From Elysia crispata (lineage: Eukaryota > Mollusca > Gastropoda > Plakobranchidae): 64,000 nucleotides of DNA. Position numbers and translations under genes: made by a program. Location: assembly GCA_033675545.1 (NCBI GenBank), contig JAWDGP010000054.1, positions 1 through 64,000 on the forward strand. Reading direction: 5' to 3'. The number at the start of each line of letters is the position of its first letter. Within the stretch, counting starts at the first letter, position 1. Below the pieces are notes generated by a model that was given only the letters and a program-made list of their open reading frames with translations, made no database searches and was not told where the DNA came from. Positions 31,889 to 47,255 of this stretch are shown here, piece by piece.

Positions 31889-32658
31889 GTAAATTCATGT
31901 TTTCTTAATAAAGTATTGGTATTTTTTCCCCCTTGTTTACCATCAGTTTTAAATAATCTATTTATACTGATTTATACTTTTTTACGTCTGTATCATGACC
32001 TCTTAGGAGATCATCTAAAGACTAAGGTGATTCCAACGGATGTTTTGAATTTTTTGACAAATCAAATATGCAGATGGATAGGTAATTTGAAGATAATAAG
32101 ATAATTATCGTAAGATAAAGTAAGCAGTGAAGATTTCAGTAAAGGCGGTAAAAAATTCCATAGAAAGAATGTGCATCATCTATATTCTATTTATAAGTAA
32201 TAACAATGATCAGAATTGCCACAGAGTTGCAGCCAAGTGGATCAGTCTTGACGTCTTGAGACCACTCAATACTGAAAAATGTGCATTTTGGTTAAACTAA
32301 ATGTTTTTTTTTTCTTTTTTTATAGTATATAATTACATTATACCATTAGGGTTGGGTACAAAATTATGTTACAGAATCGACACGTTAGAGTACTGGTCAT
32401 AAGGATCAGTGAGCTCGTAACACTAATTATATAGAGTAATAAAATCTTTACATTTGAACAAGTCTCGAGGAGACTGAATAACGTGAATGAATGCTCATCT
32501 CAAGGATTGTTAAATTTTACACATTTAAAACGTATTTCTGTTTGTACAGTTTCGAGATTTGAAAATAAACGAAAATAAATCGTTTAGAAAATGAACTAAG
32601 TCGGTCAAAAGAGAAATCATTGGTTTATACTATACAAACTCCTTGCCTTTCTTGGCAG
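31889..32658 (+). other. Intron E4-E5, block B
   Basis: AT-rich; matches 9481-10262. No gene is seen. Confidence 0.5.
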
Positions 32659-32799
32659 ACATCGACGAGTGTTTGTATAAAGAAGGGTCACATGCTAATG
32701 AATGTGGGGCCAATACCAGATGCTTTAATACAGTCGGTGGTTACAAATGCCCGTGTTTGTCGTCTGGATTTTATCGTGTTGATGATTTTTCATGTAAAG
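32659..32799 (+). CDS. EGF-like exon E5, block B
   Basis: Second copy of E5, 141 nt, acceptor GGCAG ending at 32658, donor GTGAGT from 32800 (stronger than in block A). Reads DIDECLYKEGSHANEC then NTRCFNTVGGYKCPC; calcium-binding EGF type. Confidence 0.85.
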
Positions 32800-33441
32800 G
32801 TGAGTTCAGCTTAGCCTTGATATTGATAGCTTCATTGTCGAGGATTATAGATTTTTTACTCAGCTTTTGCATAGTACTTTAAAATTTCATGCAAATTGAG
32901 ATATGACAACAGATTTAAGATTACCTCTGATTATCAATGCAATTCTAAATACATCTTATTACATTGTGAAAATGGAAGAAAAAGTATGACTTTCTTGAGC
33001 CTTAGCTTGCAAGCTTTATTTTCGTCGTCATTGTTGCGATGGTTTCATTGAATGTGTCAGAATCTGTTGAGTTCTTTTGTCTTGGTTTAATAATGGCATG
33101 GCCGTTACAACTGACATATGGTCGAGTGATTTCATAATAGAAATTATCATGTTAAGAGCAAAAGGTATCATATATATACTTACAATTATGTGTGTGGACG
33201 CTTTTTTTTCTTGAGTCCGATGCTAGAAGCACTGCAAGTCTCTCATAAACTACATAGCTTTTTGGTTGACTTTGAATGATTGAAATGCTTTCGTGAATTA
33301 CCGCATCATTTCCTCCCTTATTTATATGTGCATGCCTACGCCGTTCCCTAAACAAGTATGAAAAACAACCACAGGTCGGTAAACTGATGTTCAGTAAAGA
33401 ACTTTTCATGCTTTGTCTTGACCCCAGCTGCTAACAGTATA
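32800..33441 (+). other. Intron E5-E1, block B/C junction
   Basis: Matches 10404-11158; ends in the E1-upstream CT tract. No gene is seen. Confidence 0.5.
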
Positions 33442-33510
<69 letters not shown>

Positions 33511-33530
33511 TTCTCTCTTTCCCTCTCTGT
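33442..33530 (+). repeat. (CT)n microsatellite before E1, block C
   Basis: CT repeat with a few TTT and CCC interruptions, ending about 65 bp before the E1 acceptor. Confidence 0.93.
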
Positions 33531-33595
33531 TTTTATATTACTCGATTGGTATTTGAAGTTATTTCAAAGTTTTTTTTTTAATTGAAATTGTGAAG

Positions 33596-33721
33596 ACAAA
33601 GACGAGTGTCGGGAGAAGACTCACAACTGCAGCTCCAACAGCCAATGTAAAAACGAGCCCGGATCGTTTCGTTGTGAATGCAAAGACGGATACCATCAGA
33701 AGGACAACTTTACTTGTCTTT
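33596..33721 (+). CDS. EGF-like exon E1, block C
   Basis: Third copy of E1, 126 nt, acceptor GAAG ending at 33595, donor GTAAG from 33722. Reads KDECREKTHNC ... NEPGSFRCEC ... NFTC with six cysteines, calcium-binding-type start. Confidence 0.82.
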
Positions 33722-34064
33722 GTAAGATCCTACTCTGCGTTTTCTTTAATTTTCTTTGATGATCTTGTTCACCTTCATAACATTGCTTTTTAAACTTTTA
33801 ATACCTATATGTACTGAATATATCTTAACTGGTTGAAGTTCCATAATTTCTAAAAAATTATAATTAGTTACCGTAAATTATGGTACACTTAAGTATTGAC
33901 CATGTTTTTATTCTTAAAAAATCACATACAGAAAAAGTTTCTATATCTCCATTTTATTTGTATTTTGCGACATAATACTATAGAACTATACATTTTTTTA
34001 TATTTACCATGATGGTATGGAGGTAACCTATGTACATGAACCTTTTCATAGCAGTATTAAAGTC

Positions 34065-34998
34065 AAGCAGACCCTCCTTCGAAAATATCGCTTGGCTGTT
34101 CAAAATAAATTTGAATTTTGCGGAGAAGCTGACAAAGTTTACCAACAGTGGGAAAGGTTGAAAGTAGCAGATCAGAAGCAGCGCGGGAACACATATTTAG
34201 AATCAAAAGGGAAACAAAATAAAAGTGGACGATGAAGGATATTTGGACGTGATGGGGAAAAGAGCCGAGTGAAAAAAATACAAAAAAAATTGAAACATTG
34301 CATAAGGAAATAAGTAAAAACAAATGAGATGATCCCAAATGATAAATATTTCAATAACAAAGACGGAAACATCGATTTTTGCCACAAAAGTATTGAGAAG
34401 ATAATACAAAGAAACAGTGAAGACAGTTTTGTAGAGAAAACCTGCTAAGCCCCAGGAGGTCAAAAGTACTAAAAAAAAAAGTGACATCCTTATGGAAGAA
34501 TTAATGATCCTAGGCAGATGTGCAGAGTAGATACGTTAACGATTTTTAGGACTAGAGAAAGTATTGCAATACAATTAGATCACAATTTTGCTGGTTCACC
34601 TATCAAAAAAGATGAGACCCGGGCAGCAATACGAAAAATGAAATTAGGCAAAACAATATGCCCAAATAGTATATTAGTGGAACTTATAGAATCACTTGAA
34701 GATATTATTTAACAAAAACTCTGAAACTAGTCAGATTTTATCAGACATTTTCAAATCTTTTACACTGATTTTAGTACTGCTAATGAAACCAGGGGCAATA
34801 GATTGTGAGTACATCGAGCAATCAGTCTTAAGAGTCATGTCCACAAAATGCTCTAGAGAATTATCGTGATGCGAGAAACAAAATAAAATCAAATCAGCAG
34901 AGGATAAGTGAGGATTTGTGGTGGTAAAAGGTTCAACAAATGCTGTCTCCATCCTTTGAACTATAATTGAAAGAGCTTTGGAAGTATAAAAAGGTGTA
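34065..34998 (+). mobile_element. RTE-like LINE remnant, left piece, block C
   Basis: Encodes LLRKYRLAVQNKFEFCG and, near 34518-34712, a piece like the start of an RT domain (KDETRAAIRKMKLGK). It matches 305-1220 of block A and is interrupted at about 34998 by the L2-like LINE. Confidence 0.65.
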
Positions 34999-34999
34999 T

Positions 35000-35916
35000 T
35001 AGGTCAAGTCCTGAAACACGTTAAAAGTAACGGTTTTGATGAAGTTCTTCAATCCGCATACAAGATGCACCATAGCACGGAGATTGCACTTTTAAAAGTG
35101 ACCTCAGATATTCTGGACTTAGTAGATGACAAAATCTTATGTCTCCTTGTGCTGCTTGATCTAACAGCTGCTTTCGACACTATTGATCATGAAATTTTAC
35201 TAAACAGTCTTAAGAAGTCGTTTCTTGTGTCGGGTACAGTACTTACGTGGTTTGATTCATATCTTTCCAATAGATTTTATTGTGTTAAAATGAGAAAAGA
35301 AGCGTCTCAAAATCTTCCTCTCAAATATGGAGTCCCTCAAGGCTCAGTTTTTGATCCTGTTCTCTTTACCATTTATACTAAACCACTGTCTGCCCTTATT
35401 AGGAAACATAGCATAAGTTACCACCTTTATGCTGATGACACCCAATTATATGGAGCAAGTGACACTGAAAACATACACCAACTTATACATACAACCACCC
35501 ACTGCATACAAGATATCAGCTCATGGATCAACATCAACAAACTCAAGCTAAACGAAGACAAAACAGACATACTTATTTTTGGGTGCAGCAAATCCATCGT
35601 TAGCTTGCCCGTGATCAAATTTGATCTAAATTGACATGAAGTACTATGCAGTAAGAAAGTGAAAAATCTCGGGGCTATATTAGACCAAGATATCTCAATA
35701 TTTTCTTTGTTTCAAATGTCTGTAAGATTTATATTTTCAAGTAAGAAAAATCAGCTCAATAAGAAAGTATATAAACCATAATTTTGCAAAAACGCTTGCA
35801 ACTACACTAATACTATAAAGAATTAATTATTGTAATTCTTTGTTAGCAGGCCTGCCAAAACAACAATTGCAACTACTACAAAATCTTCAAAACAATGCTG
35901 CCAGATTAATTACCTT
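35000..35916 (+). mobile_element. L2-like LINE, block C, reverse transcriptase part
   Basis: The frame 35065-35634 is a good reverse transcriptase segment: HHSTEIALLKV, LLDLTAAFDTIDH (palm motif A), YGVPQGSVFDPVLF and YHLYADDTQLYG (catalytic YADD). The 5' part of the element (endonuclease and N-terminal RT) is missing, and the frame breaks after 35634. It ends at the virus-like remnant at 35917 and resumes at 36122. Confidence 0.85.
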
Positions 35917-36121
35917 GGGGTAATTTTGCGTGTAGGCCAGACGCGTTTCACGTACATAAAGAATTGGGGTAATTGTGCATGTAGGCCGAGTGCGTTTCAC
36001 GTACATAAAGAATTGGGGTAATTGTGCATGTAGGCCGAGCATGTTTCACGTACATAAAGAATTGGGGTAATTGTGCATGTAGGTGTGCCCATAAAATAAA
36101 TCCAATCGCCCCCCTGCTGCT
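35917..36121 (-). mobile_element. Solo terminal repeat of the virus-like element (excision scar)
   Basis: About 205 bp matching the right terminal repeat at 23341-23531: three 49-bp iterons plus part of a fourth (GGGGTAATTTTGCGTGTAGG) and the terminal ATCGCC ... TGCTGCT. It sits at the same nucleotide of the L2-like LINE as the full element in block B. Here the left flank reads AGATTAATTACCTT (35903-35916), 9 bp further than the left flank of the full copy, and that string is repeated from 36122. Confidence 0.88.
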
Positions 36122-36880
<759 letters not shown>

Positions 36881-36884
36881 ATTA

Positions 36885-37165
36885 CATGTGCTTGATTGGC
36901 TACACCAAACCATTTTACAGAGTACGACATGATGAGAATGCGACATGATGAGATAATCTCACAACTAACACAGTTAAAAATGGATGAAAAAGTTCTACGA
37001 ATAAAAAGAAACTATATATACTGTGAACAGACAACAGTAATGACATTTGACGGCGAAATAAGCTTATTTACATAGTAAATCGTGGTCTCAGACAAGGACA
37101 ACTGGTTTCCCCACACCTTTCCTCTCACTACAGAGAAATAATCATGCACAATCTAGAAGGATACT
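36885..37165 (+). mobile_element. RTE-like LINE piece, block C, first copy
   Basis: Matches 24222-24500. It is cut at about 37165 by a tandem repetition of the L2-like 3' end plus ATT array, and then starts again at 37658. Confidence 0.6.
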
Positions 37166-37167
37166 AG

Positions 37168-37655
<488 letters not shown>

Positions 37656-37657
37656 TT

Positions 37658-38560
37658 ATTACATGTGCTTGATTGGCTACACCAAACCATTTTACAGAGT
37701 ACGACATGATGAGAATGCGACATGATGAGATAATCTCACAACTAACACAGTTAAAAATGGATGAAAAAGTTCTACGAATAAAAAAAAAACTATATATACT
37801 GTGAACAGACAACAGTAATGACATTTGACGGCGAAAGAAGCTTAGTTACATAGTAAATCGCGGTCTCAGACAAGGACAACTGGTTTCCCCACACCTTTCC
37901 TCTCACTACAGAGAAATAATCATGCACAATCTAGAAGGATACCCAGGAATTAAAGTAGGAGAGCAGAACTTAATCAAGTTAAGATACGCAGATGACACTG
38001 TATTAGTAATTAATTGCAGAAAATAAAGAAGACCTGCAATGATCAATGGACAAATTTGAAGAAGAAAAATGGAAGAAAGTGTGAGAATTGAAGTGAAAAG
38101 ATGGAAGTAATGGTCGTCGGTCGAAACAATGAGTTTTCACAGACCTGCATTTTTATAAAAGGGAATAAACACAAACAACGTGATAAGTTCAAATACTTGG
38201 TATCAAGCGATAGACGCAACAACATTAACATTGCATGGAATATAGCACAAGCAAAATAATTTTTAAAGAAAGAAATCGGTTCTAGCAAAGAAAGGTGTCT
38301 CCATCCACACAAAGAAAAGAGCCACCCCCCCCCCCTGGTCAACTCATTTTGGTGTATGGATGCGAGTCCTGGAATTTCAAAACAGTTACAACAGAAACTC
38401 GATGCAGCATAACTGTGATTTCTACAGAAACTGCGACGAATCACATGGGTTACAAAGAAGTCAAACAAAAAGTGTTGCGATAAGCTGACAAAACCACACA
38501 AATAGAACACGTAAACGCAAGGCAAATATGCTTGGCCATGTGATGAGAAAAGAGAAAATA
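37658..38560 (+). mobile_element. RTE-like LINE remnant, block C, second copy and 3' part
   Basis: Begins as a near-exact repeat of 36885-37165, then continues through the LRYADDTVLV motif (about 37975-38010) to the 3' part matching 1850-2190 of block A. It lacks the second L2-like fragment found in block B. Confidence 0.6.
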
Positions 38561-40453
38561 GAGTAGGAAATGAGGTCATGAATGCAGTGAAAAATGTCCT
38601 TGACTTAAAAGTACTCAAGTTTCCATATCCTTTTTGTAGAACAACTTTAAAGTCTTCAGAGGACGCAATTAAAGATAACTGTAAATGTTTTTACAGAGCT
38701 TATGTGTAAAGGTTGGCAAATGAAATGCGTGTAAAACATAGAATCACTATTTCTTTATGAAGAGTTTTTTAATGAGTCCTTGAACAAGATAATCCTGAAG
38801 ACATGAGTGAGATAAAGTATTAGAATTATCCAACTAAGGACCTGTCATTTTCCACTGCCGCAGATTTACCCTTGAGTTCGGGAAAATATAAAGGTCATGT
38901 AGTTTATATAAGTAATTTCCAAAAAAAACCCAACGTAAACAATCATGAAGAAAGAAAAAAATAGCGAGCAATTTAATTATTGAGCACGGAAAGACAGGTG
39001 GACGGACAGTTGTTATCTAAAATAGTCTACTCCAAAACATTATATTCAAAATGAGATAAACATGAATTTCTTTCAAAGAAAAACCTATAAGCATTGGAGA
39101 ATAACAGGCACTGGAACTAAAAAAAACGAACAAATAAACACTTAGCAAAAACATAGAAGCTTACCAAATTATATGCAAAATAGAAAGTTACATAATAGTT
39201 TCAGAACATTTCAATCTATGCACTTTAGAAGGAGATAGGCTCTTGATTGTAAATTCCACCAATTACACGATGTTATAATCTCGATATTAAAGCTATAAAA
39301 AAACAAAATTACAAGGGGGTTGAAGAAGTCGTTGGTTTCAGTCATAAGACTTTGTAGTACAGTTTTGAAATTTTATCCGCCTTTAGATCTTTGAAACGCA
39401 CGATGCAAATTACAAGCAAATCGGATGGTAGGTACGCACTTGTTAGCGGGTTTAATGAAACAAAAGTAAAATGTAATTTGTTTTTCATTGTGAAAGCTGC
39501 ACCATGAAGCCAGCTGAGTATTGCTTGGTTATTAAATTGATCCAGAACAAACTGACAATTGTCCTCCACGCCTTTCCATCAAGGTGAAAGGTCATGTTGT
39601 ATTGTCTCTGAGTTTGTGAAAGAACAATTACGAATGACACCCTAGACAAAGCATCGCATGAGACTGAGAAAAATGCTATCCGAATAAGAGAGAAAAAGTC
39701 ATAGAAAGCTCTATGATTGCATCCCTTACTGCATAATTATACTCTAGCTCGCTCACAGGCAAACAATTTGGCCATACTAATGTTAGATTTCATCTACACA
39801 AGCACCATGAAACAAGGAATTAACTGACACACCCAGCTTATTCACCAGAGAAACCCCATGTCGGATTTTTCTTTGTTCCCGTATAACAAAAACCGCTCAT
39901 AGGACGCCTTTGCTATGACAACGGGGATGCCATTGAAGCTGCTGAAGATTAGTTATAGGCTGATTTTATACCCTTTTACTTTAAAGATGGAGAAATGAAA
40001 GTGTGTAAGAAATTACAAATCTCTATCTTTATTGCTTTTTGTCTAGACTAAAGACTTTATGACACCGCCCCCCCCTCCCCCTTTGCCATATCTTGTATAA
40101 AGTTTGGAATGGAGATTCATTCTCGATCAACCTTGATCTGATTACTTTGATATTGAGGAAAGCCAGGCAGCAATTGGTCTTAAACGCTAACTTTAGCAGA
40201 TATAACTTTGTTATGTTATTTTCTGTTTTAAATGTTCGTGAATGTTTTAATAACTTTCGAGGACAACAGGCGAATATTCCTCGGACAAGCAATTCATATT
40301 TAGGAGCTCAAAGAAACTCTGATATGAAATAATAATTTTATATAACACTTTAAATGACAGAAGAAATTTGGGGTTTTTTTGTTGTTATTGTCATGTGCTG
40401 CTTTTCGCTTGTAATATGTTTATCTAGTGTTTTTATGATGTAAACTCTATATA

Positions 40454-40457
<4 letters not shown>
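38561..40457 (+). other. Intron E1-E2, last part, block C
   Basis: AT-rich; matches 2191-4015 and 25746-27643. It contains the third copy of the conserved minus-strand open stretch (39342-39569). Nothing else recognised. Confidence 0.5.
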
Positions 40458-40518
<61 letters not shown>

Positions 40519-40545
40519 TCTTCTTCTTCTTCTTCTTCTTCTTCT
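40458..40545 (+). repeat. (CT)n-(TTC)n microsatellite before E2, block C
   Basis: CT repeat followed by about ten TTC units; same place and structure as 27644-27725. Confidence 0.95.
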
Positions 40546-40609
40546 CTTCTCATTTCTTTTAAACCAAATTTCATTTTTACATGAATTCTTATTTTTCTTC
40601 TTTATCCAG

Positions 40610-40711
40610 GGGTTGAAGATTGCAAACATTGTGGAGAAAATACCAACTGTATTCAACAAAAAGGCATCAGTGGGTGTTTTTGCAAAGACGCGGACCATGC
40701 TAAATGTTATG
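40610..40711 (+). CDS. EGF-like exon E2, block C
   Basis: Third copy of E2, 102 nt, acceptor CAG ending at 40609, donor GTAATG from 40712. Coding sequence is the same as at 27790. Confidence 0.82.
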
Positions 40712-42274
40712 GTAATGATAATATTGACGATAGGAAAAATATATCAAATAAAAGTTCAAACTTGAAAAAAAATCAAATAGGTAAATGTGAAGTTGGTGTT
40801 ATGTTTCAAGTTAAGGTTTTTTTTTTAATGTAAAATCTATTACCTTTAATTTAAGGGTCTCTTTCTTTGCTATCTGTGTATCAAACGTTCAATCTTGATA
40901 ATAATTTGATTACGAAATCTTACTATTGTGAAACTAAACAGTTTTCATATCTAAACCTGGCAAGTATTTCAGAACTTTCTTGTTATCTTTAGAGATATCT
41001 TACCAAACATATAGTTGTTTAATGTGTCAATATCTAATTGAAATCTTCCAATGGCCCCTTATAAAAATCTGCAATGCAATAAATCTTAGTTTTTACCATA
41101 CGTTTTGTTAACTGGAGAATAGTTCGCTAAATTATATAAAGACAAAACAATAAGCATTATATTAGGGAACAACTTCAAATTTATTTTAATTTAAACTTTT
41201 TTTATACTAACCATAAAGTAGCAGAAATAAACACGTTTAGGGAAAATAAAGTAGTGGAAAGATATTTTTAAAATCTAGAATCGAAATTTCATATTGTCTA
41301 CAATTTTTTTTACATTTTTTGAAAGAGAACACACCAAAGCGATTTAAATTGGCTGTGGAGAAAAGAAAAATATTAACTTAAACCATTGTTAACTGTCCTC
41401 ATGAGAGCATAACTTACACTACTCTTTAGGAACTGATTCTTCCAATAACTTTCCAAAGTTCATAGAAAAGTTGATACAGTTCTGCCGTGTTGTCACATAT
41501 CTTGAAATCTAGCTCCTCTTTTTTTTCATTTCCACTGTTGAATGTTTAATTTATTACCTAATAAATGCTTAGCAATAGATCTATAAAATAAAGAGTAGAG
41601 GTGATGATTCCTTGTGCATCATCTGTTCAAATTTGTTTGATCAGAACGAATTTAAGTAACGTTGTTTTTTTTTTTTTGTTTTTGTTTAGGACGTGTATAT
41701 TTCGCTTTACTTTATTTCTAATATAACTCTATGCATAACAATATTTTCAATAGAACAAAAGGATTTAAAACTGTATGATAAGCAGGAAGGGAAAATTTTA
41801 ACTGCAACTTTTGAAAGAGCAAATAAAAAAATAAATAAAAGTACATTATGAAAAAAAAATAAATATATATATAATATTCTCCAGTTTTGCTACGTCTTTG
41901 TGTACGCGAACCAATATATTTCTTCTTTTTAAATTAAAAAAGTATAAGAATACGGGTACCTTTTTTTTTTTTTACATTTTCACTAAGTTGAAAAAAAATA
42001 AACAAGCGTTTTATTGCCATGTGCAATGCCAGCTGTTAAGAAAATCTACGTATTTAATAACATATATAGATCAGTGAAATAATTGATGAGTCTTGGTAAT
42101 TTTGAAGTCTTTTTGCTGTAAGATTAATACGATTTAATCTAATCAAATATAATCATTACCTCTATCTTATTCTCCTGCGTCAGAAGATAACGCTACATTA
42201 GATTAGGTATAAAATGCTGCAGCTTTTTTATGTTGAAATTGGAACTGTCACTGCATTGATATAATTTTGTTCAG
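40712..42274 (+). other. Intron E2-E3, block C
   Basis: AT-rich; matches 4292-5859 and 27892-29390. No gene is seen. Confidence 0.5.
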
Positions 42275-42403
42275 ATCGAAAGAACTGCAGTTTGACGGAT
42301 CCCGCACATAAAGAATGCAAGTTAGATTGCTATTTTTGGACATGTCAGTGTAAACCTGGATACCTCCATGATTCCAAAATTACAAGCGCATACATTTGTA
42401 AAG
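42275..42403 (+). CDS. EGF-like exon E3, block C
   Basis: Third copy of E3, 129 nt, acceptor TTCAG ending at 42274, donor GTATGT from 42404. Reads RKNCSLTDPAHKEC then WTCQCKPGYLHD with six cysteines; close to block B. Confidence 0.8.
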
Positions 42404-44345
<1,942 letters not shown>

Positions 44346-45037
44346 GATTTGTCCCTTTTTTTCTCTTCTCGCTTTCAGCTCTTCTCTCTGAATCTCTCTT
44401 GCCTCCGCCTTTTTCAGTACTGAAACATCCAACCGATCTAACTTAAACTCTGTAGCACATAAAAACAAGTTCGTCTTTAGTCTCTGACACGACCGTTTTC
44501 TCCATTTAAATGCCTTCTACCCACAACTTCTTCACTAATAAAGCGTGAGAAAGGCGTAACTCGTGTCAAAATCACTTCAATGCATTTTAGCTTCTAAGCA
44601 AAAATTTAGATCCCCGTATCGTAATTACCAACTACTTTTCTCTTAAAGAACACCGATAGGCTAAGATTGGGGACACAACCTTTCATGTCTTTATTTCATA
44701 GTAAGAAAAAGGTTATAAGTACAGAACAAAGCCGACTAATATAGTATTCACATTCAATTGATAGTTTACAACAAGTTGTGCTTCATGTGAGGAAAAAAAA
44801 ATCCTGGCGGGGAAGCATTGTAGAATCGTAAAATTCAAAGTTTGGAATTTCAGTTTCAAATTGTTCAATTATCATTTCAGAAATTTCAGATTTAATATAA
44901 TTTTTATGTGTCAGAATCTGTTGAGTTCTTTTGTCTTGGTTTAATAATGGCATGGCCGTTACAACTGACATATGGTCGAGTGATTTCATCTAATCTTGCA
45001 GAGCAAAGAGGTTTGGTTTTGCGTATATTTGATTTGC

Positions 45038-45093
<56 letters not shown>

Positions 45094-45100
45094 TTGCATT

Positions 45101-45131
<31 letters not shown>

Positions 45132-45411
45132 AAGATAGATAGATAGATATACTTACATTATGTGAGTGTACGCTTTCGTTTTCCTTGAGCCCTATGCTAA
45201 AAGTACTGCTAGTCTCTCATAAACTACATAGCCTTTTGGTTGACTTTGATCGCATGAAATGCTTTCGTAAAGTACCGCATTCCTTATTTATATATGCATG
45301 CCTATGCCGTTCCCTAAACAAGTATGAAAAACAATCAGAGATCGGTCAACTGGTGTTCTGTAAAAACTTTTCATGTTTTGTCTTGACCCCAGCTGCTAAC
45401 AGTATCTTTTA

Positions 45412-45415
<4 letters not shown>
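44346..45415 (+). other. Intron with deletion of E4-E5, block C
   Basis: Up to about 44900 it follows the sequence after the CT tract of block A (7860-8405). It then jumps to the sequence after E5 (block A about 10714: GTGTCAGAATCTGTTGAG), so about 2.3 kb carrying the minisatellite, E4 and E5 is missing. A (TA)n array lies at 45039-45126, followed by GATA repeats. Confidence 0.7.
45039..45126. repeat. (TA)n microsatellite
   Basis: Two TA arrays separated by GTTTTGCATTA. Confidence 0.95.
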
Positions 45416-45454
<39 letters not shown>

Positions 45455-45463
45455 TCTTCTTCT

Positions 45464-45536
<73 letters not shown>

Positions 45537-45690
45537 TCTTCTCTCTCTCTCTCCATCTCTCCCTCTCTCCCCCTCTCTCTCTCAAGCTATGAATCTCCCT
45601 CTCTCCCCCTCTCTCTCTCAATCTATGAATCTCCCTCTCTCTTCCTCTCTCTCTCAATCTATGAATCTCCCTCGTTCTCTCTGTCTCTCA
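45416..45690 (+). repeat. Composite (CT)n/(TTC)n tract at the C/D junction
   Basis: CT repeats interrupted twice by TTC units, then degenerate CT-rich units of about 45 bp (CTCTCTCTCAATCTATGAATC, three copies). The left flank is of the E1-upstream type (TTGACCCCAGCTGCTAACAG), while the right flank leads into an E2-type exon. Confidence 0.9.
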
Positions 45691-45741
45691 ATTTAAAAAC
45701 AAATTTTTTACTCTATGTCTCTCTATCACTATTGTATCCAG

Positions 45742-45843
45742 CGGTGGAAAGATGTAGATTCTGTGGGGCTAATTCCACGTGTGTATTTAAAATGGGTGTC
45801 CGTGGATGTGCTTGCCGAGGCGCTAACCCTAAGGAGTGTTTGG
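45742..45843 (+). CDS. EGF-like exon E2-like, block D
   Basis: 102-nt phase 1-1 exon, acceptor CAG ending at 45741, donor GTAATG from 45844. Encodes ERCRFCGANSTC ... GVRGCACRG ... ECLG: same length, same cysteine spacing as E2 but strongly diverged, so it is an older paralogue. Confidence 0.78.
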
Positions 45844-47129
45844 GTAATGTTAAGTTGATCATAGACAATGTAGAAACCGAAATACAAATAAAATTTACAG
45901 AAATCAATTGGTTGAGGTTATTGCAGCGATGTTACATTTTGCATAATGATGCTAAATGAATTTGTAATAATTAAATCTTTTTCTCATTTTTTGTTCTCTA
46001 ACAGACATTTAAACTAAGAAGCTTTTTTACTCCTTCAAATAAGCATTAGAACGCAAGAAATTTTGATTTCTAAAACAAATTTTAGAACTCTAGAGCAGTT
46101 TGATTACACAATTCTATCATTGGAAAGTTTGAAGGATGTAACATAGTCCTCTCACTATACTTGACAGATGTTTTTTTTTTTTCTTTAAATATTTTTCAAA
46201 CATTTTATTCTTATTACTGCATTGATTCAGAAGTTTGTTATGGGTTAGATTTTTTCAACTTTATATTTTTCAAAGGCCCGGTTTAGATTTCGTTGAAAGA
46301 TGGGTACCTTCAATGAAAAGGCATCTTTTTTTAAGTAATTTTTTTAGTTAAACTATGTTCATTATCTTTTAATGGTTTGTTTGACAAGGTATTTGAAAAT
46401 TGAATGCTCCAATTAATTGCCATAGTAATGCCAAACGATTTAGCCGCCTTGTGAGAGTTCATTGGAATATAGAACCCACATTTTTCCGATCTTATTTACT
46501 AAAACTCTATTATCAAGAGCGCTGAGCTCGAATACTGCAGATCTGATTTGGAATATTCAAGCACCGCAGTTCAGTTTTTTATTTCATCTGTCAACGATGA
46601 TTTTAGTAAAAATTTTAGGTTGTTTTGGGTTTAAACTTTGTCAATAGATTTAAAAGAAATCTTGGCCCTGATTTCCTTCAAGTTTTATATAAGCATTATT
46701 CACTTGTTTAGTTTTTCTAAGAGTGAAAAAAGAATTCAATGTGTGAATGGTATTACGTAAGGAAAATTTTTATATGTTATGTGAGAAGAGTTGAAAAGTG
46801 AAGTGTTTGAAAAAAATCCTATTGGATTTTTGTTAACAACAAAAATCGTAATTAAATGAATTACCAGTTACCACAATGTCAAAGGATAAACTTTTTTTCC
46901 TTAACTTTCTGTACTCCTATGTAGAACCTAATATCATTTTTTATTTAAAAATAAGGAAATTCATACAATACCAAAGTGTTTATGCAAGTAACACCACTGC
47001 AATATAATCAGTTAACGTACACCTAGTACCTGCATTTTTTAAAGAATAAAGTAGCTATTTTTGTAATATTCCGTGTCACAACTAGGCAATGATATCTTGA
47101 AATGAAAATTCTAAACATTTTCCGCCTAG
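45844..47129 (+). other. Intron between block D exons
   Basis: AT-rich, no obvious match to the other blocks. No gene is seen. Confidence 0.4.
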
Positions 47130-47255
47130 GCCGTGGCCGTTGTTCTGCGATTCCTACACCTAAAAGTTGCAGCCCCGCATGTTTGTATCGGATATGTAAA
47201 TGCAATCCTGGATATGAATTTGATGTTGGATCCGTCTTAAAATACGATTGTAAAG
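47130..47255 (+). CDS. EGF-like exon E3-like, block D
   Basis: 126-nt phase 1-1 exon, acceptor TAG ending at 47129, donor GTACTT from 47256. Encodes GRGRCSAIPTPKSC ... YRICKCNPGYEFD ... YDCKG: six cysteines in the E3 pattern, diverged. It is the last EGF-like exon I can place; the gene's 3' end is not identified. Confidence 0.72.
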
